From Novosphingobium fuchskuhlense (GTDB lineage: Bacteria; Pseudomonadota; Alphaproteobacteria; Sphingomonadales; Sphingomonadaceae): a DNA stretch of 64,000 nucleotides. A model generated the notes under the pieces. That model searched no databases. It saw only the letters and a list, made by a program, of their open reading frames with translations, and was not told where the DNA came from. Every line of letters begins with the position of its first letter. Within the stretch, counting starts at the first letter, position 1. The stretch lies in the NCBI RefSeq assembly GCF_001519075.1, contig NZ_KQ954244.1, forward strand, positions 1,781,090 through 1,845,089, in the 5' to 3' direction. Of the stretch, positions 27,938 to 36,689 are shown piece by piece. Made by a program: the position numbers and the translations under genes.

Positions 27938-27971
27938 TTCCGCAGACGAAGCCGTCACCCCGCCTGCGGAA
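27938..27971 (-). promoter_or_regulatory. Inverted repeat in rpsF leader
   Basis: TTCCGCAG (27938-27945) pairs with CTGCGGAA (27964-27971), 18-base loop, about 80 bases upstream of rpsF. A leader hairpin is plausible because S6:S18 autoregulate this operon in many bacteria, but I did not find the recognised binding structure. Confidence 0.35.
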
Positions 27972-28021
27972 GCGCTGGCCCTTAGCGGGAATCGGTGAGG
28001 ATGCAAGGCTAAACTGGCATT

Positions 28022-28426
28022 TCAGGCCGCGTGGCGTGTCGGCGGCTCGGCCGGACCTTGCTTGGCCGCGGCATCGGGTTCGGGCCGGCCCATCTCGAGC
28101 CGCTGCAAATGGCCGATCGCGAAATCGGCGACAAGATTGGCGAATACGGTCTCGTGCAGCGGCAGCTCGAATTCGAGACCCGTGGTCATGTCCTTCGACC
28201 AGGCCACGAAGGCCAGTTTGGGGGCGAGCTCAGGCAGGAACAACGTGACCGTATCGCCGATGCGCTGGCGGGGAATGCCCTCGATCCGGGCTCCGTGCGT
28301 GGTCATGTCCTTAAGCATGACCGTTGACCGGGTGAGGCCGTGCTTGCAGCGTACCGGGAGCTCGAACCCCACACGGCGCGCGCGCCGGTGGTTGATGTTT
28401 TCCACCCCGTCGAAGTCATCGAACAT
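28022..28426 (-). CDS. PilZ domain protein
   Basis: 134-residue cytoplasmic protein. The PilZ cyclic-di-GMP motifs are recognisable: an arginine cluster HRRARR near residue 12 and DMTTHGARIEG, close to the (D/N)xSxxG consensus with Thr for Ser. The ATG is preceded by GGAG at seven bases. A tail rich in Pro/Ala follows the domain. A likely c-di-GMP effector; its output is unknown. Monocistronic, between rpsF and the aroA operon. Confidence 0.8.
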   Translation of the reverse strand: MFDDFDGVENINHRRARRVGFELPVRCKHGLTRSTVMLKDMTTHGARIEGIPRQRIGDTVTLFLPELAPKLAFVAWSKDMTTGLEFELPLHETVFANLVADFAIGHLQRLEMGRPEPDAAAKQGPAEPPTRHAA

Positions 28427-28510
28427 GGCCTGCTCCTGCCGCACGTGTTTACCACATGCATTGAGAACGGTGGCAGGCAGCGCGCCTTCAGGCCCTACGC
28501 ATTCATCCGG

Positions 28511-29011
28511 TTACCGACCGGCCGGCACAGGCGGTGCATAGCGCATCGCCACGTCGCAGCGGGCATAGCGGGCGCCGTAATCGGCCATGATCCCGGCATC
28601 ATGGCGGAACCCCAGCTTCTCGTAGAGATGGATCGCCGCCTCGCAGGTGTGGTTGGTCAGGAGGTAGAGCGGGTCGGCCCCGATTTCATTCGCCCGCGCG
28701 ATGATCGCCTCCAGCAGGAATGCGCCGGCACCAAGGCCCCGCGCGCTCTCGCGAACGCCCATCTTGGTCAGTTCGTATCCGCCGCCGCCGGTGGGCTTGA
28801 GCGCGCACGTGCCAACGACGCCAAGTCCTGCTGCCGTGACGAAAAGGATAACCCCGCCCTGGGCAATGATCTTGTCCCGCGGATTTTCCAGCACTTCGCG
28901 GTCGACCGGTTCCAGCGCGAACATGGCCTGGATCCATTCCGCGTTTATATCGTGGAAGGCCTGCGCCAGCTCGTCGGAGTATTCGCGAATGGAGAGAAGC
29001 GGATCGGTCAT
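28511..29011 (-). CDS. GNAT family N-acetyltransferase
   Basis: 166-residue acetyl-CoA-dependent acyltransferase. The core acetyl-CoA site reads ESARGLGAGAFLLEAI (a variant of R/QxxGxG/A), and LYEKLGFR marks the C-terminal motif. Its ATG overlaps the cmk stop by four bases, so it is the last gene of aroA-cmk-GNAT. Substrate unknown. Confidence 0.85.
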   Translation of the reverse strand: MTDPLLSIREYSDELAQAFHDINAEWIQAMFALEPVDREVLENPRDKIIAQGGVILFVTAAGLGVVGTCALKPTGGGGYELTKMGVRESARGLGAGAFLLEAIIARANEIGADPLYLLTNHTCEAAIHLYEKLGFRHDAGIMADYGARYARCDVAMRYAPPVPAGR

Positions 29012-29646
29012 GGCCGCAGCCCCTTTGTTGCCAGCTGTTGCTCCACCAGCGCGATGGCTGCCGCGATGGCCGCTTCGATCGGCAGCGCGGAGGTATCGAG
29101 CAGCGCCGCGCCCTCGGCCTGGCGCAAGGGAGCGGCGGTGCGGGTGCGGTCGCGTTCATCGCGGGCGGCGAGGTCAGCCTCGATATCCGCGCGCGTCACG
29201 GCCTCGCCGCGCCCCTGCATTTCCGCCCAGCGGCGCAGGGCGCGGGCGGCAACGCTGGCGGTGACAAAGAGCTTGGCCTCGGCCTCGGGCGCGATCACGG
29301 TGGCGATATCGCGACCGTCGAGCACCGCGCCGCCGGGCTGCCCGGCAAACGCCTGCTGGCGCGCGAGCAGCGCCGCACGCACGGCTGGATGGACCGACAC
29401 CCGACTTGCCAGCGCGCCGGTCGCCTCGCTGCGCAGTTCCGGATCATCGAGCAGGCTCTCGGCAAAGGCGGCGGCGGCGAGGGCGTGATCGGGGTCGTCC
29501 GGGTTGCCGCCATTCAGCGCCACCTGCCGCCCCACTGCGCGGTAGAGCAGTCCGGTGTCGAGATGCGGCAGGCCATAGTGCGCGGCAATGGCCTTGGCGA
29601 TGGTGCCCTTGCCCGAAGCGGTCGGGCCATCGATCGCGACGATCAT
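29008..29646 (-). CDS. cmk: Cytidylate kinase
   Basis: Phosphorylates CMP and dCMP. 212 residues; P-loop IDGPTASGKGTIAKAIA near the start, LDTGLLYRAVG, and DGRDIATVIAPEAEAKLFVT are all typical. Overlaps aroA by four bases (ATGA) and the downstream acetyltransferase by four. Confidence 0.96.
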   Translation of the reverse strand: MIVAIDGPTASGKGTIAKAIAAHYGLPHLDTGLLYRAVGRQVALNGGNPDDPDHALAAAAFAESLLDDPELRSEATGALASRVSVHPAVRAALLARQQAFAGQPGGAVLDGRDIATVIAPEAEAKLFVTASVAARALRRWAEMQGRGEAVTRADIEADLAARDERDRTRTAAPLRQAEGAALLDTSALPIEAAIAAAIALVEQQLATKGLRP

Positions 29647-31034
29647 GCGGCCCCGTCGGCTTCTGCCCGGCTTGCCCGCGCGAGGAGCGCCTCGAACACC
29701 GGGAAGCTGGTCGCGATGGGCCGCGTGTCGTCCACTTCGACGCCAGAACGGCTTGCGAGCCCCGCCACGGCCATCGACATGGCAATCCGGTGGTCAAGGT
29801 GCGTGGAGACCGCCGCGCCTTCAGGTGTGCCCGGCAGCGGCTCTGCGCCGGTGCCGTCGATGATGAGGCCGTCGGCGGTTTCGGTCACGGTCGCGCCGGC
29901 GAGCTCCAGCGCCGCGCGCATCACGGCGATGCGATCACTTTCCTTGACGCGCAGTTCCTCAAGACCGGTGGTCAGCGTGCGCCCGCTGGCGAGCGCCGCC
30001 GCCACGAACAGCACGGGAAACTCATCGACCATGCTCGGCACCACCGCCGGATCGACCGCAATGCCGGTCAGCGCCGAGTGCCTTACGCGCAGATCCGCGA
30101 CCGGCTCACCGCCGACATTCCGCCGGTCCAGTTCCTCGATCTGCCCGCCCATGTCGCGCAGCACGCCGAACAGCGCGGCGCGGGTGGGGTTGAGCCCGAC
30201 ATTCTCGATCACGAGGTCGGACCCCGGCACCAGCAGCGCCGCGACCACGAAGAAGGCCGCGGACGAGGGATCACCCGGCACTTCGATGGTTTGGGGCCTC
30301 AGCTCCGCCTCGCCGACAAGCTGGATCGTCCGGGTCCCGTCCGGCGCGACATCGACGGACAGCTGCGCGCCAAAGCCCTTCAGCATGCGCTCGGAATGGT
30401 CGCGCGTGGGCACAGGTTCGATCACGGTCGTGATGCCGGGCGTGTTGAGTCCCGCCAGCAGCACCGCGCTCTTCACCTGGGCGGAGGCGACCGGCAGGCG
30501 GTAGCTGATCGGCACGGCGGGCGCGATCCCGCGCAGCGTGAGGGGAAGGCGGCCGCCCCCGTTGCCGCTGGGGGCAGCTGTGAAATCCGCGCCCATCTGC
30601 GAAAGCGGCTCGATCACCCGGCCCATCGGGCGCTTGGATAGGCTGGCATCGCCAATGAACGTGGCCGTGATCGCGTGGCTGGCGACAAGACCCATGAGCA
30701 GCCTCGTCGACGTGCCCGAATTGCCCATGTCGAGCGCCTGCTTCGGCTGGAGCAGACTGCCCACGCCGACACCGTCGATCACCCATTCCGGCCCGCTCGC
30801 GCCGTCCGGCAGGCGTTCGATGCTCGCCCCCATCGCGCGCATGGCGGCGGCGGTGGACATCACGTCCTCGCCTTCCAGCAGCCCCGTCACCCGCGTGCGG
30901 CCCACCGCCAGCGCGCCCAGCATGATCGAGCGGTGGCTGATCGATTTGTCACCGGGCACCCGGATCCGCCCGGTGAGCGGCCCGGCGGCCGTGAAGCGGC
31001 GGGGGCGCGGTGCGGATGTTGCGGCTGAATGCAC
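29643..31034 (-). CDS. aroA: 3-phosphoshikimate 1-carboxyvinyltransferase (EPSP synthase)
   Basis: Sixth step of the shikimate pathway. 463 residues; GDKSISHRSIMLGALA near 28, MGNSGTSTRLLMG, and LRVKESDRIAVM are diagnostic. A 20-residue N-terminal leader (MHSAATSAPRPRRFTAAGPL) precedes the core. First gene of the overlapping aroA-cmk-GNAT operon and divergent from the FYDLN acidic protein gene; the aroA-cmk link is conserved widely. Confidence 0.96.
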   Translation of the reverse strand: MHSAATSAPRPRRFTAAGPLTGRIRVPGDKSISHRSIMLGALAVGRTRVTGLLEGEDVMSTAAAMRAMGASIERLPDGASGPEWVIDGVGVGSLLQPKQALDMGNSGTSTRLLMGLVASHAITATFIGDASLSKRPMGRVIEPLSQMGADFTAAPSGNGGGRLPLTLRGIAPAVPISYRLPVASAQVKSAVLLAGLNTPGITTVIEPVPTRDHSERMLKGFGAQLSVDVAPDGTRTIQLVGEAELRPQTIEVPGDPSSAAFFVVAALLVPGSDLVIENVGLNPTRAALFGVLRDMGGQIEELDRRNVGGEPVADLRVRHSALTGIAVDPAVVPSMVDEFPVLFVAAALASGRTLTTGLEELRVKESDRIAVMRAALELAGATVTETADGLIIDGTGAEPLPGTPEGAAVSTHLDHRIAMSMAVAGLASRSGVEVDDTRPIATSFPVFEALLARASRAEADGAA

Positions 31035-31208
31035 GGCAGAGGTTCTTTCCGGGGTCGTGGAGCGTAGGAAGGCGGGCGCGCTTTTGACAGCGCCCCGCGC
31101 CTATGGCAAGGCGCGCGCCGCGCTTGATTCCCGGCCGCACGGCCCCCATCAAGCAAAACGCATTGATGCTCCCGCCATCTGTCGCGGGTGCAAGTTTAAG
31201 GATTTCGC

Positions 31209-31526
31209 ATGGTCAAGCCTGAATGGGGCGCAAAGCACGGCTGCCCGAAGTGCGGCACCCGCTTCTACGACATGGGCAGGGACGAGCCGGTCACCTGCGT
31301 CGAATGCAAGTATTCCTGGACGCCCGAGCCAGTGCTCAAGTCCAAGCAGCCGATCCCCTATGAGGAGATCCAGAAGGAGAAGGTCGATGTCGCGCCCGAC
31401 GTCGATCTGGCCGACGAGGATCTCGACATCGACGAGGATGCCGATTCGCCCGACAACGACGTAGACCTCGGCGGCGACGACGATCTCGGTGTCCCCGGCC
31501 ACGACGGCGAGGACGAGGAAGTCTGA
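31209..31526 (+). CDS. TIGR02300/FYDLN acidic family protein
   Basis: 105-residue protein: an N-terminal Zn-ribbon-like CPKCGTRFYDMGRDEPVTC (two CxxC) followed by a strongly acidic C-terminal half (Asp/Glu runs from about residue 60). This matches the alphaproteobacterial FYDLN acid family; function unknown. Divergent from aroA. Confidence 0.88.
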   Translation: MVKPEWGAKHGCPKCGTRFYDMGRDEPVTCVECKYSWTPEPVLKSKQPIPYEEIQKEKVDVAPDVDLADEDLDIDEDADSPDNDVDLGGDDDLGVPGHDGEDEEV

Positions 31527-31535
31527 GTTGCCGCG

Positions 31536-31576
31536 CACCGGAGCGCTGGTGGTCTCTATGGCCCGGCGCTCCGGTG
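31536..31576 (+). terminator. Long hairpin after FYDLN gene
   Basis: CACCGGAGCGC (31536-31546) pairs perfectly with GCGCTCCGGTG (31566-31576), 19-base loop, 10 bases after the stop; weak T content follows, so termination is likely but not certain. Nothing else is seen between here and the tRNA gene. Confidence 0.5.
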
Positions 31577-31697
31577 GCGATTTCGCGCTGGTGCAAAAAT
31601 GTGTTGCCAGCGCGATGGGCCTCGCATAAAGGCGCGGTCCTCCGGCGGTTCGCCACCGGATTGCAGTGCCTCCAGCGGCACTCCGCAAAATTGGTAT

Positions 31698-31773
31698 GGG
31701 GCCTTAGCTCAGCTGGGAGAGCGCCTGCATGGCATGCAGGAGGTCAGCGGTTCGATCCCGCTAGGCTCCACCA
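31698..31773 (+). tRNA. tRNA-Ala (anticodon GGC)
   Basis: 76 bases with encoded CCA. Acceptor GGGGCCT/AGGCTCC (one G-T pair), anticodon stem CCTGC/GCAGG around loop ATGGCAT giving anticodon GGC, and T arm with GGTTCGATCCC. Reads GCC and GCU codons. Confidence 0.96.
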
Positions 31774-31840
31774 TTCCCCTTGAAAATCGACAGGCCGCCG
31801 GCAGCCGGGGACGAACGCGTTCTCACGGGCGCGCGCGGCA

Positions 31841-31869
31841 TTGACGCACATCACACCCCTGCCTAGGCA
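31841..31869 (+). promoter_or_regulatory. Possible promoter for exported protein pair
   Basis: TTGACG, 17-base spacer, TAGGCA; the -10 is weak. Lies about 124 bases upstream of the next gene. Confidence 0.3.
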
Positions 31870-31992
31870 TGCGCGCTATCGGGTTCATCGGCGATGCATA
31901 TGTCGCCGCATAACAAAGGCCATGCTGCGGCGATCGAGGCCCCTGACCAACCGGGGCAAGGCGCGCCGCGCACATCAGGGGTGCCATTGGTG

Positions 31993-32595
31993 ATGAACAC
32001 GTCCGGACGATCTTCCCGCAGCCGCCGCGCCTGCGCCGTGGCCGTGCTCGCAGCCGGCTCGCTTGTCGCGACAAGCGCCAGCGCGCAGTTCGGCGGCTTC
32101 AGCTTCCCATCGCTGCCGAGCGCGCCGCCCTCTTCCTCCCACAGTTCGGACGGCTGCCCCAAGGGCCGGAGCAAGAGCGAGGGCTCGGCCATGCTGGGCG
32201 GCCTCATCGGGCAGGGCCTCGGCCGCGCCGCCAGCTCGGCCGGCCTTTCCAGCTATGTGCCCATTGCCGATGTTGCCGGCACGCTCACCAACGCGATCGC
32301 CTGCAGGCTCGATCCTGCCGAGCAGAAGCAGGCCGCCAACGCCACGATCGAGGCGACTCGCGGCGAGGGCGGCGATGCCGCGCCGCCGCCGGTGGGCGCA
32401 TCCTCGGCATGGACATCCGAGACGCGCGAGAACGTGTCCGGCACATCCACCGTGGTTGCGCGCAACGACAACGACAAGGGCGGCATGCAGTGCATCACCG
32501 TCAGCGACGTGATCATCGTCAATGGCGAGGAAACCACCGCCGACAAGCGCATGTGCCGCAAGCCCGGCCAGACGCGCTATGCGTTGATGGCCTGA
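31993..32595 (+). CDS. Exported hypothetical protein
   Basis: 200-residue protein with a twin-Arg-rich signal peptide (MNTSGRSSRSRRACAVAVLA) ending ASA-QF. The mature part has a Ser/Pro-rich linker, a small-residue segment LGGLIGQGLGRAA resembling a glycine zipper, and a C-terminal motif CITVSDVIIVNGEETTADK followed by CRKPG that is weakly like the 17-kDa surface antigen C-terminus. The ATG at 31993 is preferred because it opens the signal sequence. The next gene starts 3 bases after the stop, so both are probably made together. Confidence 0.6.
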   Translation: MNTSGRSSRSRRACAVAVLAAGSLVATSASAQFGGFSFPSLPSAPPSSSHSSDGCPKGRSKSEGSAMLGGLIGQGLGRAASSAGLSSYVPIADVAGTLTNAIACRLDPAEQKQAANATIEATRGEGGDAAPPPVGASSAWTSETRENVSGTSTVVARNDNDKGGMQCITVSDVIIVNGEETTADKRMCRKPGQTRYALMA

Positions 32596-32598
32596 GCG

Positions 32599-33315
32599 AT
32601 GGATCTGCTGCGCAACCTTGCCTTTGCCGCTGCCGGACTGGCGCTCGTCGCGGCCAAGCCGGCCGCGATTGTCATGGACAAGGACAATCCCTCCTGCCCC
32701 GCCGCGCCCGATTGGGGACAGGCCAAGGCCATCACGCTGACCGCGGCGGACATGGGCGGCAAGCACGTGCTGATCGCCGATGGCATCATCGATTCGACCT
32801 TGCCAAAGCGCCTCAAGGCCGCGCTCGATGCCGATGAGCGGATCGAGGAGATCTGGATCAAGTCGCGCGGGGGCGATGCGCGCGCGGGCAATCTCGCGGG
32901 CAAGGTGATCCGCAGCTATCCCGGCATGGTCACGCGCATCCCCCGGGGCTGGACCTGCTTTTCCGCCTGCAACTTCGTGTTCATGGGCGGCGACCGCCGC
33001 TTCGTCGATCCGGGCGGGGTGTTCATGGTCCACATGTTCACCCACACCGGCGACCGCGACACGATCGAGATTTCGGTCGAGGAAGGCAGCGCCGAAACCA
33101 CCCGCCTGATCGGCCAGATCGAGCAGGACAGTGCGCTGCTGGCCAGCGAGGACAACGATTTCCTCATCCGCATGGGCATTTCGCGCAAGCTGCTGACCGA
33201 AGTGATGTACAGGCAGCAGGCCGTCGCCACCGCCGCCAACAAGACCACGCGCTATTGCCTGAGCCAGGACGAGGTGCGCAAATACAACGTCATGCCCAAG
33301 GAAACCGCGGGCTAG
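32599..33315 (+). CDS. ClpP-like exported serine protease family protein
   Basis: 238 residues with a hydrophobic N-terminus (LLRNLAFAAAGLALVAA), probably a signal peptide. It resembles periplasmic ClpP/crotonase-fold proteins of the COG3904 type: WIKSRGGDARAG, then CF-S122-ACNFVFMGG with a Ser in the ClpP nucleophile position, and VFMVH145MF in the His position. The acid residue cannot be placed confidently. Coupled to the exported protein gene upstream. Confidence 0.72.
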   Translation: MDLLRNLAFAAAGLALVAAKPAAIVMDKDNPSCPAAPDWGQAKAITLTAADMGGKHVLIADGIIDSTLPKRLKAALDADERIEEIWIKSRGGDARAGNLAGKVIRSYPGMVTRIPRGWTCFSACNFVFMGGDRRFVDPGGVFMVHMFTHTGDRDTIEISVEEGSAETTRLIGQIEQDSALLASEDNDFLIRMGISRKLLTEVMYRQQAVATAANKTTRYCLSQDEVRKYNVMPKETAG

Positions 33316-33356
33316 CGCGGGTGCCCTCCCGCCAATCTGGCACAATCTTGCGGACC

Positions 33357-33373
33357 CATGCTGCATCAGCATG
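33357..33373. repeat. Palindrome upstream of third RTX gene
   Basis: CATGCTG-CAT-CAGCATG, a perfect 7-bp inverted repeat 59 bases before the start codon; a possible operator. Confidence 0.4.
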
Positions 33374-33432
33374 CTTGTGGCAGGCACGGTCTGGGGCATA
33401 GTCGGCACACACGGAAACTGCGGAGCGCCCCA

Positions 33433-36400
33433 ATGCCAGTGAGCCAGCCAGCAGGGGCCATCTCCAGCCTGTTCACCGGCCCCGTGGCCGATGCGATCCT
33501 CTCCGCCGACGGCAAGCGCCTGTTCGTCGCCACGGGCGAGAAGATCGTCGCGCTCGATATCGCGACCGGCGCGAGCGTGGGCGAGTATGTGTTGGGCGCG
33601 GCGGCCGGCGCGCTCGATGTCTCGGCCAATGGCAAGTACCTCGTCGTGATCGACGGCGCGAAGCAGTTCGAGCGGATCACGCTCGCCACCGGCGCGCGCG
33701 AGACCTTCACGATCACCGGCGACCGCCCGGCAGGCACGAAGCTGCTCGACATCGCGGTGGCCAAGGACGGCAAGGTCGTCCTTGCCGAGGGAACCAACTT
33801 CCTGCTCGCCTACGATACCGCCGCGAAAAGCTATACCGCGACTTACTCCGACGCCACGTCGACCACGCTCATCAGCAGCGCGGACCACGCCCGCGTGCTC
33901 GGCATGGCCGGCGGCGGCAGCGGCGTGCTCTATGCCAGCGGGCGCGGCATCATCGCCAAGCTCGTCTACAATCCCTATTCCAGCGCGACGGGCGGAGGCG
34001 GCGATCCGGCCCCGATCGGCGCGATCTCGCCCGACAACAAGCTGCTGGTGCAGGGCATCAACGGCACGCTGCGCAGCGCCGCATTTTCCAAGGTCGGCTA
34101 TCTCGGGCTGTTTTCGGCGCAAGGCTATGCCTTCAGCCCCAAGGGCGATCTGCTCTATGTCGTCAGCACGGATGGCAATGTCATCGGGATCGATACCGCC
34201 ACGCGCGAGATCGCGACGGCCTGGTTTCTCGATCCTGCGCTGAAGCCCGACGGCATCCTCAGCAAGCCGACCCCGGCCGACCCCGCCACCCAGCGCGGCA
34301 ACGTGCTGCAGGTGAGTGACGACGGGCGCTACCTCATCGCACTGACGAGGGACGGGGTCGCGCGCTACGATCTCGACAAGCTCGCGCCGATGGCCACATC
34401 CGGCAACGACATCGTCAAGGACGGCCGCACGCTCTACGGGTTTGACGGCAATGACCGTCTCGGCGGGCAGGGCGCGCAGGCCCTGTTCGGTGGGCGCGGC
34501 GATGATACCTACGTGATCGGCAAGGGCGACAATGCGTTCGAAAAGCCGGGCGAGGGCATCGATACGGTGCTGGTCAGCACGCCGCGCGCCGTGATCGCCG
34601 ACAACATCGAAAACCTCACCTACACCGGCAAGGGCGATGCCTTGATCACCGGCAACGCGCTGGCCAACGTGATCCACGCCGGCAATGGCAATGATCAGAT
34701 CGGCACCGGCGGCGGCAACGACATCGTCGACGCACGCGGCGGCGATGATGTGATCTTTGCCGGTCTGGGCAACCAGGTGATCGATGGCGGCGCCGGCAAC
34801 GATACGGTGAGCTATGCCTTTCTCCCCGCCGCCTCGCGCGGGCCGATCACCATCGATCTCGGTCTGACCGGGGAGCAGGATACCGGCGCGGCCGGCCATG
34901 TCACGCTGACCGGCGTGGAGAACGTGGTCGGTGGTCTCGCGCGCGACACGCTGACCGGCGATGCGGCCGACAATCAGCTTTTCGGTCTGCTCGGGAATGA
35001 CGTGCTGGCCGGTGGCGGCGGCAACGATGTGCTCGATGGCGGGGCCGGTGGCGACACGATGTCCGGCGGTACGGGAAGCGATACCTATTATGTCGAAAGC
35101 GCCGGCGACAAGGTGATCGAGGCGGTGGGGGAGGGCACCGACACGGTCTTCACCGCGATGAGCTTCGTGCTGCCCGACAATGTCGAGATCCTCACCGCGA
35201 TCGATACCGCGAACTACTACGAGCGGGCCGATACGCTGACCGGCAATGCGCTCGACAACGTGATCACCGGCGACCGCTGGAACAACGTGATCGACGGCAA
35301 GGACGGCCGCGACCAGCTTCATGGCGGAGAGGGCGACGATACGCTTTCCGGCGCGGACAAGGTGACCGCCGGCGGGGTGGGCGACGACCTGCTCGATGGC
35401 GGCGGCGGCAACGATACGGCGACCTACGCGGCAGCGGTGGGCGGCGTCACGCTCGATCTTGCGGCGGCCGGCGCGCAGAAAACCGGCGGTGCGGGGACCG
35501 ATACGCTGCAATCGATCGAGAACCTGATCGGCAGTGCCTATGCCGATCGGCTGACCGGCACCGATGGCGCCAATGCACTGGCGGGTGGACGCGGCGCGGA
35601 TGTGCTCATTGCGCTGGGCGGGAACGACACGCTCGACGGCGGGGCCGGGGCGGACAGCCTGTTGGGCGGCGCGGGCGACGACACCTACATGGTCGACAGC
35701 AAGGATGACCGCGTTTCCGAATACAGCGGCCCCACCGGCAGCAATCCCGCCGATGCGGGCGGGCATGATCTCGTCGTGTCCACGGTCTCGTTCAGCCTTG
35801 CGGCCAGCGGCGCGGTGAAGTTCGTCGAGGACCTCACGCTGGGCGGCTCGGCTGCGATCGACGGGACCGGCAACGATCTTGCCAACGTGATCACCGGCAA
35901 CAGCGGCGACAACCGCCTCTCCGGCGGCGCGGGCAACGATACCCTCATCAGCAACGGCGGCAACGACGTGCTCGACGGCGGCAGCGGGGATGACAAGCTC
36001 TACGGCAACTACGGCAACGACACCTATGTCGTCGACAGCGCCGGCGATCAGGTGTTCGAAAGCGATCCGGTTTTCGGCACCGATCGGGGCGGGACCGATA
36101 CTGTCCGGTCCAGCGTCAGCTTCGATCTCGGTGCAGGGGGTGCCAATGGGGTCGAAAACCTTGTGCTCACCGGGGCGGCGGCCATCAATGGCACGGGCAA
36201 CCAGCTCGGCAATGTCATCACCGGCAATGCGGCGGCCAACACGCTTTCGGGTGGGGGCGGCTATGATACGCTGATCGGCGGCGGCGGGCGCGACATCATG
36301 ACCGGCGGCGACTTCGGCGATACGTTTGTATGGACCGCGATGTCCGATTTTGGTGGCAAGACCGCAGAGGCGGCGGATCTCGTCACGGATTTCTCGCTGC

Positions 36401-36639
36401 GCGATCAGGACAAGATCGACCTGTCCGGCGTCGACGCGGTCGCCACCACGGCGGGGGTCAACGAGGCCTTCAGCTTCGTCGATACCGCCGCGTTCAGCGG
36501 CGTCGCCGGTCAGCTGCGCCAATACCAGTCGGGCACCATGACGTACCTTGCCGGCGACACCAACGGCGACAAGGCTGCGGACTTCGTGATCGCGCTTTCC
36601 GGCCTCATCAAGCTCACCGCCTTCGATCTTGTGCTCTAG
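33433..36639 (+). CDS. RTX-type secreted protein with N-terminal beta-propeller
   Basis: 1068 residues without an N-terminal signal peptide. Residues about 10-320 read as repeated propeller blades (DAILSADGKRLFVATGEKIV, LDVSANGKYLVVIDG, VLQVSDDGRYLIALTRDGV). From about 330 to 960 come RTX repeats (GGxGNDxLxGG) interleaved with units such as [17 protein letters not shown]. The C-terminal cap has a serralysin-like DLVTDFSLRDQDKIDLSGVD and ends AFDLVL, consistent with type I secretion. GGAG lies seven bases before the ATG. Function unknown; a calcium-dependent cell-surface or exoprotein is the best guess. Confidence 0.83.
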   Translation: MPVSQPAGAISSLFTGPVADAILSADGKRLFVATGEKIVALDIATGASVGEYVLGAAAGALDVSANGKYLVVIDGAKQFERITLATGARETFTITGDRPAGTKLLDIAVAKDGKVVLAEGTNFLLAYDTAAKSYTATYSDATSTTLISSADHARVLGMAGGGSGVLYASGRGIIAKLVYNPYSSATGGGGDPAPIGAISPDNKLLVQGINGTLRSAAFSKVGYLGLFSAQGYAFSPKGDLLYVVSTDGNVIGIDTATREIATAWFLDPALKPDGILSKPTPADPATQRGNVLQVSDDGRYLIALTRDGVARYDLDKLAPMATSGNDIVKDGRTLYGFDGNDRLGGQGAQALFGGRGDDTYVIGKGDNAFEKPGEGIDTVLVSTPRAVIADNIENLTYTGKGDALITGNALANVIHAGNGNDQIGTGGGNDIVDARGGDDVIFAGLGNQVIDGGAGNDTVSYAFLPAASRGPITIDLGLTGEQDTGAAGHVTLTGVENVVGGLARDTLTGDAADNQLFGLLGNDVLAGGGGNDVLDGGAGGDTMSGGTGSDTYYVESAGDKVIEAVGEGTDTVFTAMSFVLPDNVEILTAIDTANYYERADTLTGNALDNVITGDRWNNVIDGKDGRDQLHGGEGDDTLSGADKVTAGGVGDDLLDGGGGNDTATYAAAVGGVTLDLAAAGAQKTGGAGTDTLQSIENLIGSAYADRLTGTDGANALAGGRGADVLIALGGNDTLDGGAGADSLLGGAGDDTYMVDSKDDRVSEYSGPTGSNPADAGGHDLVVSTVSFSLAASGAVKFVEDLTLGGSAAIDGTGNDLANVITGNSGDNRLSGGAGNDTLISNGGNDVLDGGSGDDKLYGNYGNDTYVVDSAGDQVFESDPVFGTDRGGTDTVRSSVSFDLGAGGANGVENLVLTGAAAINGTGNQLGNVITGNAAANTLSGGGGYDTLIGGGGRDIMTGGDFGDTFVWTAMSDFGGKTAEAADLVTDFSLRDQDKIDLSGVDAVATTAGVNEAFSFVDTAAFSGVAGQLRQYQSGTMTYLAGDTNGDKAADFVIALSGLIKLTAFDLVL

Positions 36640-36689
36640 GCCCGCAGCCCCCATGTCGGCACACCCGGCAAACAGAGGAGGCCGTGCCG

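Noticed and set aside
31080..31110. TTGACA...TATGGC promoter for the FYDLN gene
   Set aside because: Spacer of about 12 bases is too short.
33338..33352. Sigma-54-like TGGCAC...TTGC upstream of the third RTX gene
   Set aside because: The GG to GC distance is one base short of the required ten, so it should not work as a -24/-12 promoter.
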